Shown piece after piece: positions 59,911 to 64,000 of a stretch of DNA of 64,000 nucleotides (position 1 is its first letter; every line of letters begins with the position of its first letter). Under the pieces are notes generated by a model. That model saw only the letters and a program-made list of their open reading frames with translations. It searched no databases and was not told the DNA's origin. The DNA is from Adenanthera pavonina (taxonomy: Eukaryota; Streptophyta; Magnoliopsida; Fabales; Fabaceae), in the NCBI GenBank assembly GCA_026686845.1, contig JAIVEN010000012.1:10914501-10978500 (forward strand), written 5' to 3'. The translations under genes and the position numbers were made by a program.

Positions 59911-60957
59911 CATTAATTTTTAAAATGCTTGTCCCATAGCAGTATGATAATGCAATTAGGTAGAAGAAATATAAATAAGGAATTTAAATTTAAAATAGTG
60001 AATGATGCATTTGTTTAACAGATAAAATTTTTTTAATGGTACGATTTGATTTGTATTATACTAAATTGGTTTTCTTTTCAAAGGTGTAATTGTGGAAGAA
60101 AATAGAAAGAAAATAAAATATAGTGAAGTGATGTTTGTGCTTCATTCGGAACAATATTGGAAAGTATTATTAGGTATAAGATATACAATTCACATTATTT
60201 TAATATTTTTTTAAATTCCCCTCCCCGACCCAAAATAATATATATTCTTGGAATTATTTTGCAAAGAAAATTGATTTGCAAGGGGGTACCGGGTATGATA
60301 CTGAAGTTTATATTAATTAGAATCATTGTAAAATTTTCACAGGAAAATACACAATGACATAAGAAGTGCTCCCCCTAAGTCCTCTCCCATCTTTTAAGCT
60401 TCCCCTTATGGTTTTATCATAAAGGGAAAAAAAAATCTTTTCCAACCCCCTCCTGTCTCTCATTCAATCCCTTTTATTATTATAAATATAAGAACGGAAA
60501 TGATAATTGACATTGACGAATAATTGAATACCCGGAAACATAGTGAGTGCATCCCCGGGCCCCACCTCACCCACAAGCAACCCTTCATGGTTTTAAACAT
60601 GCTCTTATTCCCCCACCAATAAAAAAAAATTCTTTCTCTGCCCCACCATCTCTCAATCAATTCTTTTTATTTAATTTTTTATTATAAATATACGGTATAA
60701 ATTTCTTATACAATTTAGTAGTTTGAACAATTAATAAAAAAAAATGACACATTTATAAGTTTTTTAGACAACTCTTCACTGTGTGTCCCTCGTATCAAAT
60801 TCACTGTGTGCCCCCACCCATCTATTACGTTCATGGCTTATCAAAGGTACAATTTTTTGTAGTTTCTGATTTTTATATTTTATATATGTTTGATATAAAT
60901 ATTGATAATTAGGAAATAGTCAAAAGGGTAGCCTAGGGAAATCTAGGGGAAAACTAT
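59911..60957. other. Intergenic stretch, no gene seen
   Basis: It includes two C-rich patches (60360-60460 and 60545-60660) with related words (CCCTT.ATGGTTTTA) that look like diverged copies of one another. No coding support. Confidence 0.5.
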
Positions 60958-61334
60958 GGGTTTGTTTAGTGCAGTTTTTAAAAATAATTTTTTGATTTTT
61001 GAAAATAGAAAAATAAAAATATTTTCTTGGTAAATCTGTTTTTTATGAATTGTTCTGAAAAATGAAAAAATAAAAGAACAGAAAACTCAGAACATCTTTA
61101 AGGTATTTTGTAACTTTTGTTCTGAAAAATAAAAGAAAATGTGAAAAGCATCCACTTTATTAATGGTAAAATTATAAATTTTGAATAACTCATTTATTAC
61201 TCACTAGTTATGTTTTTGAAAATAGTTATTCAAATAGATTTTTTTATTTTTTTGTTTTCAAAACTTATTCTCGAAAATAGTTTTATAAAAAAGTTTTGAG
61301 AACAAGAAAATAGAAAACACTGTCAAACAGACCC
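60958..61334. mobile_element. MITE, about 0.38 kb
   Basis: The ends GGGTTTGTTTAGTGCAG and, on the complement, GGGTCTGTTTGACAGTG are imperfect inverted repeats. TAT flanks both sides. It is related to the MITE at 17470-17819. The TIR suits hAT or PIF/Harbinger; the superfamily is uncertain. Confidence 0.7.
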
Positions 61335-61934
61335 TATAACTTTTGATGTTCCTTACTTAATTCTTTCCGTAAAAGATGTTGGTAAAACTATTTTTGCGGC
61401 TCATCCTAACAACTGAAACATTTTCAGATGAAATGGTTCTTGAATCTTGACATAGTATTAGAGTTATGTGGCCAAGTGGCTAGGAGTTCTATCCCTACTA
61501 TGACCCATATCACCTTATTCACTTGAATAGTGCCCTTTAGCATTTGACCTTGAGGATATATTGAGGTTGAATAACTTATTTTTGCATTTGACCCATATCA
61601 ACATAAATGAGGGCGATTAAGCACAGTTAGCAATGTGATGTCTTTCTTCAGTAATAACTCCTTGACAAAATGGGGGAACTTCATTGAGGATAATAACTTC
61701 AGGTCAGCAAGCTTGTACATGCCTGGCAAGGCGTCCGATTCATTTTTCTAATTCACTGCAAAATACCAATCTATTCATACCTATTAACTCATATACATTG
61801 ATTAGAATTTTCGTCTAACCATATCTTCTACCTCTTTTTCCAAGATGTTATAGATGTCTACCAAGTACCAACAGTCAATCACATACCATATTGTTGTGCT
61901 CTACATCAGACTCATAGGGAAGATCAAATGGATA
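61335..61934. other. Spacer, no gene recognised
   Basis: Mixed sequence. It may contain the 3' UTR of the minus-strand gene to the right. Confidence 0.45.
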
Positions 61935-64000
61935 TTACTTGATTTCTGGTCGGCCGCAAGTGCAGCTGCCTATTTTTTTTTGCCCTGCTACCACCTCCCC
62001 CATGCATAGCAGTTTCCTCTGCACTCTCAGTCCAAACTCCTGCAGCATTTGTTTAATATCTCCAGACACATTTATACCGTAGGTTGGATCTGAACCCATT
62101 GTGTTTAGTTCTGAAGAGAAAAGAACTCTAGATATCACAGCCAATACAACGAAGAATAGAAGCAGCAACATCATCACCACAAAAATTTAGTGAAAACTTT
62201 GTTTATCACAGGGCACAAATATTATCTTGCATGATAAAGGTACTATGGTGTGGTACATCAATTGCATTGAGTTGGTACATTGACATAATTTTTAAATGAA
62301 ACAAACATTAAATTGTTGATAGACATAGAATTATTTATCCCTCTGTCACAACAAACATCATGCTAACGCATGGATACTTAAAATATGAATTCACTCAATG
62401 TAAGCAATACCCATCAATTGAATAAACTAACTAAAATCTAACTAAAAATAAGAAAATAAAAAGCCTGAAACCAGGATATTAGTTCTTGCACACTTGGGGC
62501 AATAGTATGGCCCGGCTGTGGATCACAACAATTGAAGAGAACACTTATGAGATCCTAAATCATAGCTAAAACTGATATTTTAAAGAAAGTTTTGAAACTA
62601 ACTTGCAGAGCTTCATTTTGACTGCTTTATAAAATCTCAAGCATAAGTAATTAACACTCGCAGTCAAGTAGACATTCTTTTAAATTGCTGTAAATGAATA
62701 CCTGATGATTAAAAAATATATTGCTATAAATCAATACTTTATTAATCATTGTACATGAGTGATTAAAAATATAGCCCAGTATGGTCAAAAGCCATAATGT
62801 CTTTTTTCTTAACCATATAAAATTTTTTTCACACTTTCGACAAATTAAAATGCATTGGAACAACAATATTCAGCTTTTACAACTCAAATCCTAAAAATGT
62901 ATATTTAAAATGAAGTGCTAAGAGTTGTAACAAAGTGAAGCATATCGTTTTATTATATCAAATGTCAGTTCATTTTTGTATCCACCTTCCATAAGAACAT
63001 GTGTCCCAACAATATTTAATGTAAACCCTGTCCTTGACAGCGATACCATCCCCGGTCCACGTCCTTTCACCTTTTTAAGAATAGAAAATTTAGTGATATC
63101 TAAATATAAGAAGCAGCCAAAAAACAAACAATAAACCATCAAAAGATAGTAATATATACCTGAATAGAGGGGTGGCAATGACTCTCTCCCCAACGATGGA
63201 GCCAACAACTATAGATTTTCCAACGCTGCCTGTTCCCATACAAATAGCGCCAAAGGGTTCACATTCTACATCAAAGTGAATAAGAAAATAGAAGAACGCA
63301 CAGAAAATTCTTTCAAACAAATTCTTAAAAACCACAAGTAATCAACCGAGGACAAATATATATTATTAAAATTAAAAAGCGTCGGCAAATTGTCTCTACA
63401 AATGCATCAATTTGAAGGAAAAATTAGAACCTCTGGTTTAAATTTTCCCAGCAGTTCAAGCAGTTTTGTCTGGGTAGCAGGTGCAAATGTATTGATTCCT
63501 TTCCACTCACGGATAACTTGAGATGCCAATCTTGGATGCTCTTCAAAGAAATAGCGAACAAAAAATTTAGGATTACCACATATTCCAAACTTACTGTTCA
63601 GCTCAAAATGCAAATGATCAGTACAGTATACCAGGATACGAAGACAGTGTATAATAAACGAAACTTTTTACAACCATACGGTGATAAATCGCAACGCATA
63701 ATAAGAAGCATAGATGATATGAGATGCAAAAGCAGAGATGATGTGAGGTGGGAAGAAATGAATGTGATGGAATTGCATAAAATCCTCTTCGTCCTTCAGA
63801 TTCTCTGTATCCTATAAAGATACAAAGTCCATGGGTAAGAAATTGAAAATGGGAATCTGAACAAATTAACCCAATGAAATTGAAAATGTAAGGAATAAAT
63901 TCATCGAAATAAACTCAAACCAATAAACTCTCATACAGCTCTGACCCTAAATAGAAAGAAAGAGGAAAGGAGATACCTGCCATTACTTGCTTCAGTACCG
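61935..64000 (-). CDS. Unidentified minus-strand gene, 3' part, runs off the right edge
   Basis: Exon-like minus-strand blocks: one ending at 63977 (GGCAG|GTATCT); 63811 to about 63680 (acceptor TTTATAG; DTENLKDEEDFMQF); about 63650-63431 (FFVRYFFEEHPRLASQVIRE and ATQTKLLELLGKFKPE, donor GAG|GTTCTA); 63265-63160 (CEPFGAICMGTGSVGKS, then GERVIATPLF, donor CAG|GTATAT); and from 63070 (KGRGPGMVSLSRTGFTLNIV, then EGGYKNELTFDIIKR). A possible last exon lies at about 62110-61935. Codon use and conserved-looking motifs say real protein, but I do not recognise the family. GTGSVGKS fits the general P-loop pattern GxxxxGKS, which alone is weak evidence. The 63160 to 63070 junction is not in phase with a simple AG acceptor, so either an exon is missed or the gene is damaged. 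Confidence 0.55.

Noticed and set aside
63200..63265. Assignment of the right-edge gene to a P-loop NTPase family
   Set aside because: GTGSVGKS matches only the loose GxxxxGKS pattern; no Walker B or other family motif is visible, so no function is assigned.

Overview
The window looks like an AT-rich, repeat-dense stretch of a flowering-plant nuclear genome. A eudicot is most likely, because it carries the remains of a TIR-NBS-LRR (TNL) disease-resistance gene, a class missing from grasses. I cannot name the species. No gene in the window is clearly intact. Most of the sequence is retrotransposon and DNA-transposon debris around broken genes, with spliceosomal introns throughout (GT..AG, phase-consistent where I could check).

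Left part (1-8.3 kb): a long LTR runs in from the left edge, is itself split by a non-autonomous CACTA transposon (1380-2764), and ends at 3472 directly inside a TNL exon. The TNL continues rightwards as the last codons of the NB-ARC exon, two LRR exons, a C-terminal C-JID-like exon and several further phase-compatible exons to 8240. It carries one certain and probably more in-frame stops. A tRNA-derived SINE with a 14-bp target-site duplication (TSD) sits in one of its 3' introns.

Middle-left (8.3-26.7 kb): an L1-type LINE fragment on the minus strand (about 10.6-13.1 kb); a truncated UBA/UBX-type gene on the minus strand (13.86-17.3 kb) whose 5' UTR intron holds a plus-strand pseudogene of unknown family; nested MITE-like elements; a PIF/Harbinger-like element carrying a 2.5-kb solo LTR; and a multi-exon gene for an unidentified multi-pass membrane protein (23.7-25.6 kb).

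Centre (26.8-45.3 kb): a full-length Ty1-copia element of the SIRE/Maximus type on the minus strand, with two 1.65-kb LTRs, a 5-bp TSD, PBS, polypurine tract, degraded gag-pol and a long extra reading frame in the env position. A 3.35-kb solo LTR is inserted in its gag, and a 2.4-kb solo LTR lies 10 bp beyond its right end.

Right part (45.3-64 kb): a 4.6-kb solo LTR with internal repeats, a C/T-rich block and a cluster of perfect hairpins; a three-level nest of solo LTRs (51.1-57.1 kb); another copia-family LTR; AT-rich duplications; a MITE; and at the right edge the 3' part of an unidentified minus-strand gene.

The overall story is repeated LTR-retrotransposon insertion followed by LTR-LTR recombination (many solo LTRs, only one full element), with genes broken by insertion and by point mutations that often look like C-to-T changes.
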